NCBI GenBank assembly: GCA_913775795.1
Contig: CAJYLT010000009.1
Span: 1-48,898 of the forward strand
Reading direction: 5' to 3'
DNA: 48,898 nucleotides
Source of the DNA: an uncultured Sphingomonas sp.
Lineage (GTDB): Bacteria; Pseudomonadota; Alphaproteobacteria; Sphingomonadales; Sphingomonadaceae
Made by a program: the position numbers and the translations under genes. The notes under the pieces were generated by a model. That model ran no database searches. It saw only the letters and a program-made list of their open reading frames with translations, and was not told where the DNA came from. This document shows positions 39,771 through 48,143 of this stretch, piece after piece; position 1 is the first letter of the stretch; each line of letters starts with the position of its first letter.

Positions 39771-42328
39771 TCGCACTCGCCATCGCGCTGGCCGCGGCGG
39801 CGCAGCAGGAGCCGCCGGTCGATCCCGACGTCGCCGCGCGCATCGCCGCGATGACGCCCGTCGAAAAGGCCGAGCAGCTCCAGTCGAAGGTCAAGGCTTC
39901 CAGCCCCGACCTCCCCGCCTACGACTATTGGAACGAGGGGCTGCACGGGCTTGCCCGCAATGGCGTCGCGACGGTGTTCCCGCAGGCGATCGGGCTAGCC
40001 GCGACCTGGGATGCGCCGCTGATCGAGCGGGTGGGAACGGTGATTTCCACCGAGGCGCGGGCCCGCTACAACGCGCTGCCGGGTCGAGACCGCAAGCGGT
40101 ATCAGGGCCTGACGATCTGGTCCCCCAACATCAATATCTTCCGCGATCCGCGCTGGGGCCGGGGGCAGGAGACGTATGGCGAGGACCCGCTGCTGACCGG
40201 CACGATGGCGGTCGGCTTCGTCCGCGGGCTGCAGGGCCCCGATCCGAACCAGCCGCGTGTCATCGCCACGCCCAAGCACCTCGCCGCGCATAGCGGGCCG
40301 GAGGCGGGGCGCGACAGCTTCAGCGTCCAGACCAGCCCCTATGACGTCGAGGCGACGTACCTGCCCGCCTTTCGCCGCGCGTTGACGGAGGGGCGGGCGC
40401 AGTCGGTGATGTGCGCGTACAACGCGATCCACGGCGTCCCCGCCTGCGCCGCCGACTGGATGCTCAACCAGCGGGTGCGCCGCGACTGGGGGTTCACGGG
40501 CTTCGTCGTGTCTGACTGCGACGCGATCAGCAATATCGCCCATTATCAGCGTTATGCCCGCGACAATGCGGGCGGATCGGCGGCGGCGATCAATGCGGGT
40601 ATGGACCTGAATTGCGGGACGGGCTTTTCCGCGCTTGACCGGGCGATGGCCGAGGGACTGACCGATCCCGCAACCGTCGACCGCGCGCTCGCCCGTGTGC
40701 TGAGCGCACGCAAGCGGCTTGGCGATGCGTTCGGGACGAAGAGCCGCTGGGACGCGATCTCCCCGCGCACGGTCGGGACACCGGCCCACCGCGCGCTGGC
40801 GCTGGAGGCCGCGCGCAAGTCGATCGTGCTGCTCGAAAACCGCGGCGTCCTGCCGCTTCGCGCGGGCGCGCGGATCGCAGTGATCGGTCCCAATGCCGAC
40901 AGCCTCGACACGCTGGAGGCCAATTACCACGGCACCGCCGCCGACCCGGTGACGCCACTGGCGGGCCTGTCGAAGCGGTTCGCCGTTACCTATGCCCAAG
41001 GCGCGTCGCTGGCCGAGGGCGTGCCCGTTGTCGTGCCGCAGACCGCGTTCGGGGAGGGGCTGATCGCGAGCGTCTATCGCGATCCCGGCTTCAGCGGCGC
41101 GCCGCTCGCGATGCTAAGGCACCGCACGATTGACTTCGACTGGAACCGCGCGCCGCCTATTAAGGGCCTCGCCGAGGATCGCTACGGCGTCCGCTGGACC
41201 GGCACGATCGCGGCGGAGGGGGCGGGCGAGCATCTGCTCCGCATCGACATTCCGCGCTGCTGGGATGCGTGCACCGGCCATGACGCGGTACGGCTGTGGA
41301 TCGACGGCAAGCCCGTCATCACCGATAGCGGCGACGGAAAGAGCGTCGAGGCGCGCTACACCTTCACAGATACCGCCCCCCACGACTTCCGCCTCGAATT
41401 CGCGCATACCGGCGAGGACGAGGGCATTCGCCTGACCTGGGTCGCGCCCGCCGAGGCGCAGCGTGCGCGCGCCGTCGCGGCGGCGAACGGCGCCGATGTG
41501 GTGGTCGCGTTCGTCGGCCTGTCGCCCGCGGTGGAGGGAGAGGCGCTTCAGATCGAGGTGCCCGGCTTCTCCGGCGGCGACCGCGCTGACATCGCACTTC
41601 CCGCCGCACAGCAGGCGCTGCTCGAGGCGGTGAAGGTAAGCGGCAAGCCGCTGGTCGTCGTGCTTCTGTCGGGCAGCGCCGTCGCGATGGAATGGGCCAA
41701 GACCCATGCCGACGCCGTTATCGCCGCCTGGTATCCGGGCGAGGCAGGGGGCACGGCGATCGCCGACGTGCTGGACGGCAGCGTCAATCCATCGGGCCGG
41801 CTGCCCGTCACCTTCTATGCCCGCACCCGCGACCTGCCCGCGTTCGTCGACTACAACATGCGCGAGCGGACCTATCGCTATTTCAGCGGCACCCCCCTTT
41901 GGGGCTTCGGTCATGGGCGTAGCTATACGCGCTTCGATTATGGCGCCGTCACCGCGCCGCCCGCGATCCGCGCGGGCGAGCCGCTGGCCGTCACCGCGCG
42001 GCTCGCCAATGTCGGAACCCGAGCGGGCGAGGACGTGGTGCAGGCCTATCTGATCGCGCCCGACAGCCTCAACCGCATCGGCAGCTCCAACGACCCCGTG
42101 CTGCGCCACAGCCTGGTCGGGTTCCAGCGGATCGCGTTGAAGCCGGGCAGGTCGGGCGAGGTCCGGTTCACGCTCGACCCGCGCGCGCTCAGCACCGTCG
42201 ATCTCGCCGGTAACCGCGCGGTTCGGGCGGGCGCGTATCACCTTTTCGTCGGCGGCGGTCAGCCGGGGATGGCGGCGGGGCAGGAGGTCCGCTTCACGAT
42301 CACCGGCGAGCAGGGCCTTCCCAAATGA
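39767..42328 (+). CDS. GH3 glycosidase with PA14-like insert (beta-glucosidase or beta-xylosidase)
   Basis: Exported GH3 enzyme of 853 residues. The signal peptide is short (LIALAIALAAAAQQ, TTG start overlapping the GH20 stop). The N-terminal barrel has YDYWNEGLHGLARNG and IWSPNINIFRDPRWGRGQET, and the nucleophile Asp 250 in GFVVSDCDAI. The second domain includes KSIVLLENRGVLPLR. A PA14-like module is inserted at about 430-560, then FVGLSPAVEGE and the C-terminal FN3-type region with LWGFGHGRSYTRF. WNEGLHG and SDCDAI are common in bacterial beta-xylosidase and beta-glucosidase subgroups. In this setting removal of core beta-1,2-xylose is attractive but unproven. Confidence 0.93.
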   Translation: MIALAIALAAAAQQEPPVDPDVAARIAAMTPVEKAEQLQSKVKASSPDLPAYDYWNEGLHGLARNGVATVFPQAIGLAATWDAPLIERVGTVISTEARARYNALPGRDRKRYQGLTIWSPNINIFRDPRWGRGQETYGEDPLLTGTMAVGFVRGLQGPDPNQPRVIATPKHLAAHSGPEAGRDSFSVQTSPYDVEATYLPAFRRALTEGRAQSVMCAYNAIHGVPACAADWMLNQRVRRDWGFTGFVVSDCDAISNIAHYQRYARDNAGGSAAAINAGMDLNCGTGFSALDRAMAEGLTDPATVDRALARVLSARKRLGDAFGTKSRWDAISPRTVGTPAHRALALEAARKSIVLLENRGVLPLRAGARIAVIGPNADSLDTLEANYHGTAADPVTPLAGLSKRFAVTYAQGASLAEGVPVVVPQTAFGEGLIASVYRDPGFSGAPLAMLRHRTIDFDWNRAPPIKGLAEDRYGVRWTGTIAAEGAGEHLLRIDIPRCWDACTGHDAVRLWIDGKPVITDSGDGKSVEARYTFTDTAPHDFRLEFAHTGEDEGIRLTWVAPAEAQRARAVAAANGADVVVAFVGLSPAVEGEALQIEVPGFSGGDRADIALPAAQQALLEAVKVSGKPLVVVLLSGSAVAMEWAKTHADAVIAAWYPGEAGGTAIADVLDGSVNPSGRLPVTFYARTRDLPAFVDYNMRERTYRYFSGTPLWGFGHGRSYTRFDYGAVTAPPAIRAGEPLAVTARLANVGTRAGEDVVQAYLIAPDSLNRIGSSNDPVLRHSLVGFQRIALKPGRSGEVRFTLDPRALSTVDLAGNRAVRAGAYHLFVGGGQPGMAAGQEVRFTITGEQGLPK

Positions 42329-43752
42329 CGCTGACGCGGCGGACGCTGATCGGCAGCGGCCTGGCGCTGGGGGCGCTGCCGCTGCGCGCCGCCGATCCGG
42401 TGCGGCCAACGAAGCGGCCCGCGCCCGCCGATCGCCGCTTCACGAGTTCGGCGGTGGAGCGGGAGATTGCCCGCGTGTCGGCAACGATCGCCGATCCCGA
42501 GCTTCGCTGGCTGTTCGCCAATTGCTATCCCAACACGCTCGACACGACGGTGTTCATGGACCGCGTCGACGGGCGGCCCGACGCGTTCGTCATCACCGGC
42601 GACATCCCCTGCCTGTGGCTGCGCGACAGCGCGGCGCAGGTGCATCCGTACGTCCACCTCGCGCGCGGCGATGCGCGGTTGCGCGAGCTGTTCCGCGGGC
42701 TGATCGCGCGCCAGTCGCGCTCGATCCTGATCGACCCCTATGCCAACGCGTTCATGCGCGATCCGGCGGCGAAGAGCGACCTGCCCTGGGCGCTGACCGA
42801 CGATACCGAGATGAAGCCCGGCGTCGCCGAGCGGAAGTGGGAAGTCGATTCGCTCTGCTATCCGGTCCGCATGGCGCATGATTACTGGCGGGCGACCGGG
42901 GACGAGACGCCGTTCGACACGCTCTGGGTCGATGCCGCGCGCGCGATCGTGCGGACCTTTCGCGAGCAGCAGCGCAAGGACGGGCCGGGGCCGTACCGCT
43001 TCCTGCGCCGCGACAAGCTGGCCAGCGAAACGCTGGTCCTGAACGGCTACGGCGCACCCACGCGCAAGGTCGGGCTGATCCATTCGATGTATCGCCCGTC
43101 GGACGATGCGTGCCTGTTCCCGTTCCTGATCCCGTCGAACTGGTTCGCGGTCTCGGCGCTTCGCAAGCTGGCTGTGCTGGCTGGCAAGGTACGCGGCGAC
43201 GCGGCGCTGGCGAACGATGCGGCGGCACTGGCGGACGAGGTTGCCGCCGCGCTGGCCGCACACGGCACGCTGATCGACCCGGCCAGCGGCGAACGGCTGA
43301 TGGCCTACGAGGTCGACGGCTTCGGCAACGGCCATTTCATGGACGACGCCAACGTGCCGAGCCTGTCCGGCCTTGCCTATCTGGAGGCGATCCCGGCGAC
43401 CGATCCGCTCTGGCGGCGCACGGCGGCGGCGGCGTGGAGCGACCGCAACCCCTATTTCAACCGCGGCCGCGTGGCCGAGGGGATCGGCAGCCCGCATTCG
43501 GGCATGGGCACGATCTGGCCGATGTCGATCGTGATGCACGCGCTGAACAGCGACGACGAAGCGACCATCCGTCAGTGTCTGCGGTGGCTGAAGGACAGCC
43601 ACGGCGGCACCGGCTTCATGCACGAATCCTTCGACCGCGACGATGCGGGCAAGTTCACGCGGGCCTGGTTCGCCTGGGCCAACGGGCTGTTCGGCGAACT
43701 GATCGTCGATCTCGCGCGGCGCAAGCCCCACGTGCTGGCGGCCCCCTTGTGA
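42325..43752 (+). CDS. GH125 exo-alpha-1,6-mannosidase
   Basis: Exported GH125 enzyme of 475 residues; the characterised family members remove alpha-1,6-linked mannose. The signal TLTRRTLIGSGLALGALPL has the Tat twin arginine. Family features are NCYPNTLDTTV, FVITGDIPCLWLRDSAAQVHP, YANAFMRD, KWEVDSLCYPVRMAHDYW, GLIHSMYRPSDDACLFPFLI and MHESFDRDDAGKFTRAWFAW. These match the GH125 (DUF1237) (alpha/alpha)6 barrel closely. ATGA overlap with GH3. Together with the GH92 gene next door it would strip alpha-mannose from N-glycans. Confidence 0.94.
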   Translation: MTLTRRTLIGSGLALGALPLRAADPVRPTKRPAPADRRFTSSAVEREIARVSATIADPELRWLFANCYPNTLDTTVFMDRVDGRPDAFVITGDIPCLWLRDSAAQVHPYVHLARGDARLRELFRGLIARQSRSILIDPYANAFMRDPAAKSDLPWALTDDTEMKPGVAERKWEVDSLCYPVRMAHDYWRATGDETPFDTLWVDAARAIVRTFREQQRKDGPGPYRFLRRDKLASETLVLNGYGAPTRKVGLIHSMYRPSDDACLFPFLIPSNWFAVSALRKLAVLAGKVRGDAALANDAAALADEVAAALAAHGTLIDPASGERLMAYEVDGFGNGHFMDDANVPSLSGLAYLEAIPATDPLWRRTAAAAWSDRNPYFNRGRVAEGIGSPHSGMGTIWPMSIVMHALNSDDEATIRQCLRWLKDSHGGTGFMHESFDRDDAGKFTRAWFAWANGLFGELIVDLARRKPHVLAAPL

Positions 43753-46058
43753 AGCTCGCCCGGCGCGAGTTGCTGGCCGGCGCGGCGGCCGGGATCGCGG
43801 TGCCGGCGCCCGCCTTCGCCGCGGCGACGGATGCGCCCGCGCGGCCCGACCTGGTCATCGGCACCGGCGGCACGGGGCACACCTTTCCCGGCGCGACGAT
43901 GCCGTTCGGCATGGTCCAGCTTTCGCCCGATACCGGCGTGGAGCGGTGGGAGAATTGCTCGGGCTATCACCAGGGCGACGGCTCGATCCTGGGCTTCTCG
44001 CACACGCATCTGTCGGGGACGGGGATCGGCGACATGCTCGACGTGCTGGTCGTCCCCGCGACCGGCCCCGTCCTGCTGGAGTCCGGCCCGCGCGAAAACC
44101 CCGATGCGGGCTATCGGCAGCGTTATGCGGGCGAAGTCGCCGAGCCCGGCTATTACGCCGTCACGCTCGAAAACGGCGTCCGCGCCGAACTGACCGCGAC
44201 GGAGCGGACGGGCATCCACCGCTATCGCTTCCCGGCGGGGGCGGGGCATCTGCTGATCGACCTGTCGCACCTGATCGCCGACCAGCCGCAATACCCGGCC
44301 TTCATCGACGAGGCGCGGCTGACGCTGGAGGCGGACGGCACGCTTACCGGCACGCGGCGCGTGTTCCGCTGGGCCAAGGGGCGGCGCATCTTCTTCGCGA
44401 TGCAGTTCTCGCGGACGCCCGACCGCGTGCAGTTCTACGGCGACGGCGACATGCCGGTCGAGGGGCGCGGGGTCGCGGGCAAGCGGCTGAAGGTCGCGCT
44501 GCATTTCGACGATGCCGGCGCGGCGCCGATCGTCGTTCGCTGCGGCATCTCCGCCGTCGATCCGGATGGCGCGCGTGCGAACGTGAGGGCGGAGGCGCGG
44601 CACTGGTCGTTCGACCGCTATCGACGCGATGCGGCGCGGGCTTGGGAGCGCGAACTTGGTGTGCTGCGGGTCGAGGGCGGCACCGCCGACCAGCGCACGA
44701 TCGCCGCGACCGCGCTCTATCATGCCAGCCTCGGGCCGACGCTCTTCTGCGACGTCGATGGGCGCACGGTCGGCCTCGACCGCAACGTCCACCGGCTGAA
44801 GCCCGGTGAGCGCGCGTACAGCGCCTACTCGCTCTGGGACACGTACCGCGCATTCCACCCGCTCCAGACGCTGATCGGCGGCGAGCGGACGCGGCGGATG
44901 ATCGAGGACCTGATCCGCCAGACGCAGCAGAGTCCGTTCGGTCCGCCCGTCTGGCCGCTGCAAGGCATCGAGACCGGCTGCATGATCGGCTGGCACGCGG
45001 TCCCCGTGCTGGCGGAAGCGCGGGCGAAGGGCATTCCCGCCGACTATGCCGCCGCGTGGCCCGGCATCGCGCGGCGCAGCTTCGACCGGGCGACGCCGAC
45101 GCTCGACAACAGTCTTGGCATCGAGGCGTATGATACGCTCGGCTACGTCCCCGCCGACCGCGTGAACGAAAGCGTCTCGCGTACGCTCGAATACGCCTAT
45201 GACGACTATGCCGGCGCACACATCGCCGAGGCGGCGGGCGACACGGCGGGCGCAGCGCGGCTGCGGCGGCGGTCGGGGAACTGGACGAACGTCTTCGACC
45301 GGCGCATCGGCTTCGCCCGCGGGCGTCTGGCCGACGGGCGCTGGGCGGATCCCTATGATCCGATCGCGCTCGGTCATTCGAAGCGGTGGCATGATTTCAC
45401 CGAGAGCAATGGCTGGCAGGCGACGTTCCTCAACCAGCACGACGTGCCCGGCCTGATCGCCGCGATGGGCGGCGATGCGGCGTTCGAGGCGAAGCTCGAT
45501 GCGCTGTTCGCCGCGCCCTCGACGCTGCCCGCCGACGCGCCGCCCGACATTTCCGGGCTGGTCGGGCAATACGCCCACGGCAACGAGCCGAGCCACCACG
45601 TCGCCTATCTCTATGCCTATTGCGGCGCGTCCTGGAAGACTCAGGGCATGGTCCGCCGCCTGCTGACCGCGATGTACCGGGCCGCACCCGACGGCATCAT
45701 CGGCAACGACGATTGCGGACAGATGAGCGCGTGGTTCCTGCTCTCCGCGCTCGGCTTCTACCCCGTCGATCCGGTGAGTGCGCAATATGTGCTCGGCAGC
45801 CCCCTGTTCGACCGCGCCGAGCTGCGGCTGGGCAACGGGCGGCGGCTGGTGGTCGAGGCGGCGGGGAACGCGCCCGACGCGCCCTATGTCCGCGGCGTAT
45901 CGTGGCGGGGGCAGCGCTGGACGCGCGGCTGGATCGATCACGAAACGCTGATGGCGGGCGGCACGCTTCGCTTCGAGATGGCGCGCGAGCCCGACCGCAG
46001 CTTCGCCGCCGCGCCCGCCGACCGGCCGGGGCAGCTTATCCAAGGAGTTCGCCGATGA
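43749..46058 (+). CDS. GH92 alpha-mannosidase
   Basis: Exported GH92 enzyme of 769 residues, a calcium-dependent inverting exo-alpha-mannosidase family. The signal LARREL followed by a hydrophobic Ala/Gly stretch looks Tat-like. The N-terminal domain starts GTGGTGHTFPGATMPFGMVQ, followed by GYHQGDGSILGFSHTHLSGT, both family hallmarks. The catalytic domain has AYSLWDTYRAFHPLQTLI, YDTLGYVPADRVNESVSRTL, GNEPSHHVAYLYAY and NDDCGQMSAWFLLSALGFYP. The frame runs on upstream into the GH125 gene, but GTG 43749 overlaps its stop (GTGA) and starts the signal peptide. Linkage specificity (alpha-1,2 or 1,3) cannot be read here. Confidence 0.95.
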   Translation: MKLARRELLAGAAAGIAVPAPAFAAATDAPARPDLVIGTGGTGHTFPGATMPFGMVQLSPDTGVERWENCSGYHQGDGSILGFSHTHLSGTGIGDMLDVLVVPATGPVLLESGPRENPDAGYRQRYAGEVAEPGYYAVTLENGVRAELTATERTGIHRYRFPAGAGHLLIDLSHLIADQPQYPAFIDEARLTLEADGTLTGTRRVFRWAKGRRIFFAMQFSRTPDRVQFYGDGDMPVEGRGVAGKRLKVALHFDDAGAAPIVVRCGISAVDPDGARANVRAEARHWSFDRYRRDAARAWERELGVLRVEGGTADQRTIAATALYHASLGPTLFCDVDGRTVGLDRNVHRLKPGERAYSAYSLWDTYRAFHPLQTLIGGERTRRMIEDLIRQTQQSPFGPPVWPLQGIETGCMIGWHAVPVLAEARAKGIPADYAAAWPGIARRSFDRATPTLDNSLGIEAYDTLGYVPADRVNESVSRTLEYAYDDYAGAHIAEAAGDTAGAARLRRRSGNWTNVFDRRIGFARGRLADGRWADPYDPIALGHSKRWHDFTESNGWQATFLNQHDVPGLIAAMGGDAAFEAKLDALFAAPSTLPADAPPDISGLVGQYAHGNEPSHHVAYLYAYCGASWKTQGMVRRLLTAMYRAAPDGIIGNDDCGQMSAWFLLSALGFYPVDPVSAQYVLGSPLFDRAELRLGNGRRLVVEAAGNAPDAPYVRGVSWRGQRWTRGWIDHETLMAGGTLRFEMAREPDRSFAAAPADRPGQLIQGVRR

Positions 46059-47965
46059 CCGCATCCCTCTCGCGTCGCACGCTGATCGCCGGCGGGGCCA
46101 TGCTCGGCGGGGCGGCGTGTACGCCGGTGGCGTCGCGATCGGTCGCCGGCGCATCCGCGCCGCTGCCCGCCCCCTGGGGCGCGGTACCGTCGCCGCGACA
46201 GCTCAAATGGCATAATCGCCGGTTTTACGGCTTCGTCCATTTCTCGATCAACACCTTCACCGACAAGGAATGGGGGTATGGCGACGAGGATCCGGCGCTG
46301 TTCGACCCGACCGACTTCGACCCCGACCAGATCGCCGCCGCGGCGAAGGCGGCGGGGATGACCGGCCTGATCCTCACCGCCAAGCATCATGACGGCTTCT
46401 GCCTCTGGCCGACGATGCTGACCGAGCACTGCATTCGCAATTCGCCCTACAAGGCCGGCAAGGGCGATATCGTCGGCGAGCTGGAGGCGGCGTGCCGGCG
46501 GGCGGGGCTGAACTACGGCCTCTATCTCTCGCCCTGGGACCGCAACCACCCCGAATACGGGCGACCCGCCTATGTCGACTATTATCGTGCCACTCTGACC
46601 GAACTGTGCACGCGCTACGGCAAGCTGTTCGAGGTTTGGTTCGACGGCGCGAATGGCGGCGACGGTTATTATGGCGGCGCGCGGGAGACGCGGCGGATCG
46701 ATGCGCCAGCCTATTACGACTGGCCCGCGATCGTGAAGCTGGTTCACGACCTTCAGCCGGAGGCGTGCACCTTCGACCCGCTCGGCGCCGACATCCGCTG
46801 GGTGGGGAACGAGGAGGGGCATGCCGCCGACCCGTGCTGGCCGACGATGCCGAACGCGCCCTATACCCAGGCGAACGGCTATCCTGGCGTGCGCGGGGCC
46901 GAGCTCTGGTGGCCGGCGGAGACCAACGTGTCGATCCGCCCCGGCTGGTTCTATCACGCGGACGAGGATACGCAGGTCAAGTCGCCTGCCACGCTGATGG
47001 AGATGTTCGACCGGTCGGTCGGGCATGGCACCACCTTCCACCTCAACATCCCGCCCGACCGGCGCGGCCGGATCGCCGACCGCGACGTCGCCAGCCTGAC
47101 CGCGTTCGGCGACGCGCTGCGCGGCACGTTCGCCACCGATCTGGCGAGGGGGGCGGTGGTGACGGCGAGCGCGGATATCGGATCGACCGCGACCAACGTC
47201 GTCGACGGCGATCCGGCGACCTTCTGGTGCGCACCGGGGGGCGCACGCGACGCGTCGCTCGTCCTCGACCTGCCGCCGGGGCGCGCGTTCGACCTGATCG
47301 AGCTCCAGGAATGGCTGCCGCTCGGCCTGCGCGTAACCCGCTTCGCGATCGACGTGGCGGACGATGGCGGCGAATGGCGGACGATCGCGGAAAAGGCGAT
47401 GGTCGGCCCGCAGCGCCATGTGCGCCTCCCCCAGCCGATCGCGCCGCGTCGCCTTCGCTTCCGCACAGTGGAGGCCGAGGCGGGGCCGGCACTGCGCCGG
47501 ATCGCGCTCTACCGCTCGGTTGCCCCGCGCACGCTGCCGCCCGCCGTCGCCAGCGATCCGAGCCTGATTTCGAGCGCGGGGTGGCGGATCGTCGCCGCCA
47601 GCGCGGAGGGAGGCGCGGCGCTGTTCGACGACAATGCGAAGACCGCGTGGCAGTCGCCCGCGCCCGCGTCGGTCACGATCGACCTCGGCCGGACCGAGGC
47701 GCTGCGCGGATTCCTGCTGACGCCGACGCGCCATGTCGATCCCGACGCCGCGCCGCCGTCGCGCTGGCGGGCGGAGACGAGCCTCGACGGCAAAAGCTGG
47801 ACGGCGGCGGGCGAGGGGGAGTTCGCCAACATCAACTATGCCCGCGCGACGCAGCGCCCCGCCTTTTCGGGCGTGCGGCGGGCGCGGTTCCTGCGGCTCC
47901 ACTTCCCGACGCCCGCGGTCCCGGCGCCGCGCATCGCCGTCGCGGGGATCGCCGCCTTCCGCTAG
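46055..47965 (+). CDS. GH29 alpha-L-fucosidase with two F5/8-type C domains
   Basis: Exported fucosidase of 636 residues. The N-terminus SLSRRTLIAGGAMLGGAAC has a twin-arginine motif and a possible lipobox. The GH29 barrel (about 40-360) has FYGFVHFSINTFTDKEWGYG, LILTAKHHDGFCLWP, GLYLSPWDRNHPEYG, and the nucleophile Asp 197 in EVWFDGANGG. Two discoidin-like carbohydrate-binding domains follow (about 365-490 and 500-636). The WxTD/EWGYG pattern is found in the GH29 subgroup often active on alpha-1,3/1,4-fucose, which would suit plant core alpha-1,3-fucose or Lewis structures; this is inference. AAGGAG lies seven bases before the ATG, which overlaps the GH92 stop. Confidence 0.94.
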   Translation: MTASLSRRTLIAGGAMLGGAACTPVASRSVAGASAPLPAPWGAVPSPRQLKWHNRRFYGFVHFSINTFTDKEWGYGDEDPALFDPTDFDPDQIAAAAKAAGMTGLILTAKHHDGFCLWPTMLTEHCIRNSPYKAGKGDIVGELEAACRRAGLNYGLYLSPWDRNHPEYGRPAYVDYYRATLTELCTRYGKLFEVWFDGANGGDGYYGGARETRRIDAPAYYDWPAIVKLVHDLQPEACTFDPLGADIRWVGNEEGHAADPCWPTMPNAPYTQANGYPGVRGAELWWPAETNVSIRPGWFYHADEDTQVKSPATLMEMFDRSVGHGTTFHLNIPPDRRGRIADRDVASLTAFGDALRGTFATDLARGAVVTASADIGSTATNVVDGDPATFWCAPGGARDASLVLDLPPGRAFDLIELQEWLPLGLRVTRFAIDVADDGGEWRTIAEKAMVGPQRHVRLPQPIAPRRLRFRTVEAEAGPALRRIALYRSVAPRTLPPAVASDPSLISSAGWRIVAASAEGGAALFDDNAKTAWQSPAPASVTIDLGRTEALRGFLLTPTRHVDPDAAPPSRWRAETSLDGKSWTAAGEGEFANINYARATQRPAFSGVRRARFLRLHFPTPAVPAPRIAVAGIAAFR

Positions 47966-48143
47966 CGCGGCGATGGCGATGATCCAAAATGAATCGGCCA
48001 ATGCTTTCAACCGTATGGGCCTTGGATGACGCCATTATGAAGGCGCCGCTCGCGCACCGTCACCGGTTCGACACCGAACTGTCGCGTCCCTGAAATAGCC
48101 GCCCCGGCGAACGATCAACGCGATCCCAAGGGGGTGACTTTCG

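Noticed and set aside
43110..43748. Upstream in-frame extension of the GH92 gene into GH125
   Set aside because: The extension is meaningless Arg/Gly-rich sequence; GTG 43749 overlaps the GH125 stop and starts a signal peptide.
43572..46154. Long minus-strand frame (860 codons) opposite the GH92 gene
   Set aside because: Composition is Arg/Gly/Asp-rich with no motif; it mirrors the high-GC third positions of the real mannosidase.
45938..48010. Long minus-strand frame opposite the fucosidase
   Set aside because: No recognisable domain; the plus-strand GH29 is complete with its nucleophile and two binding domains.
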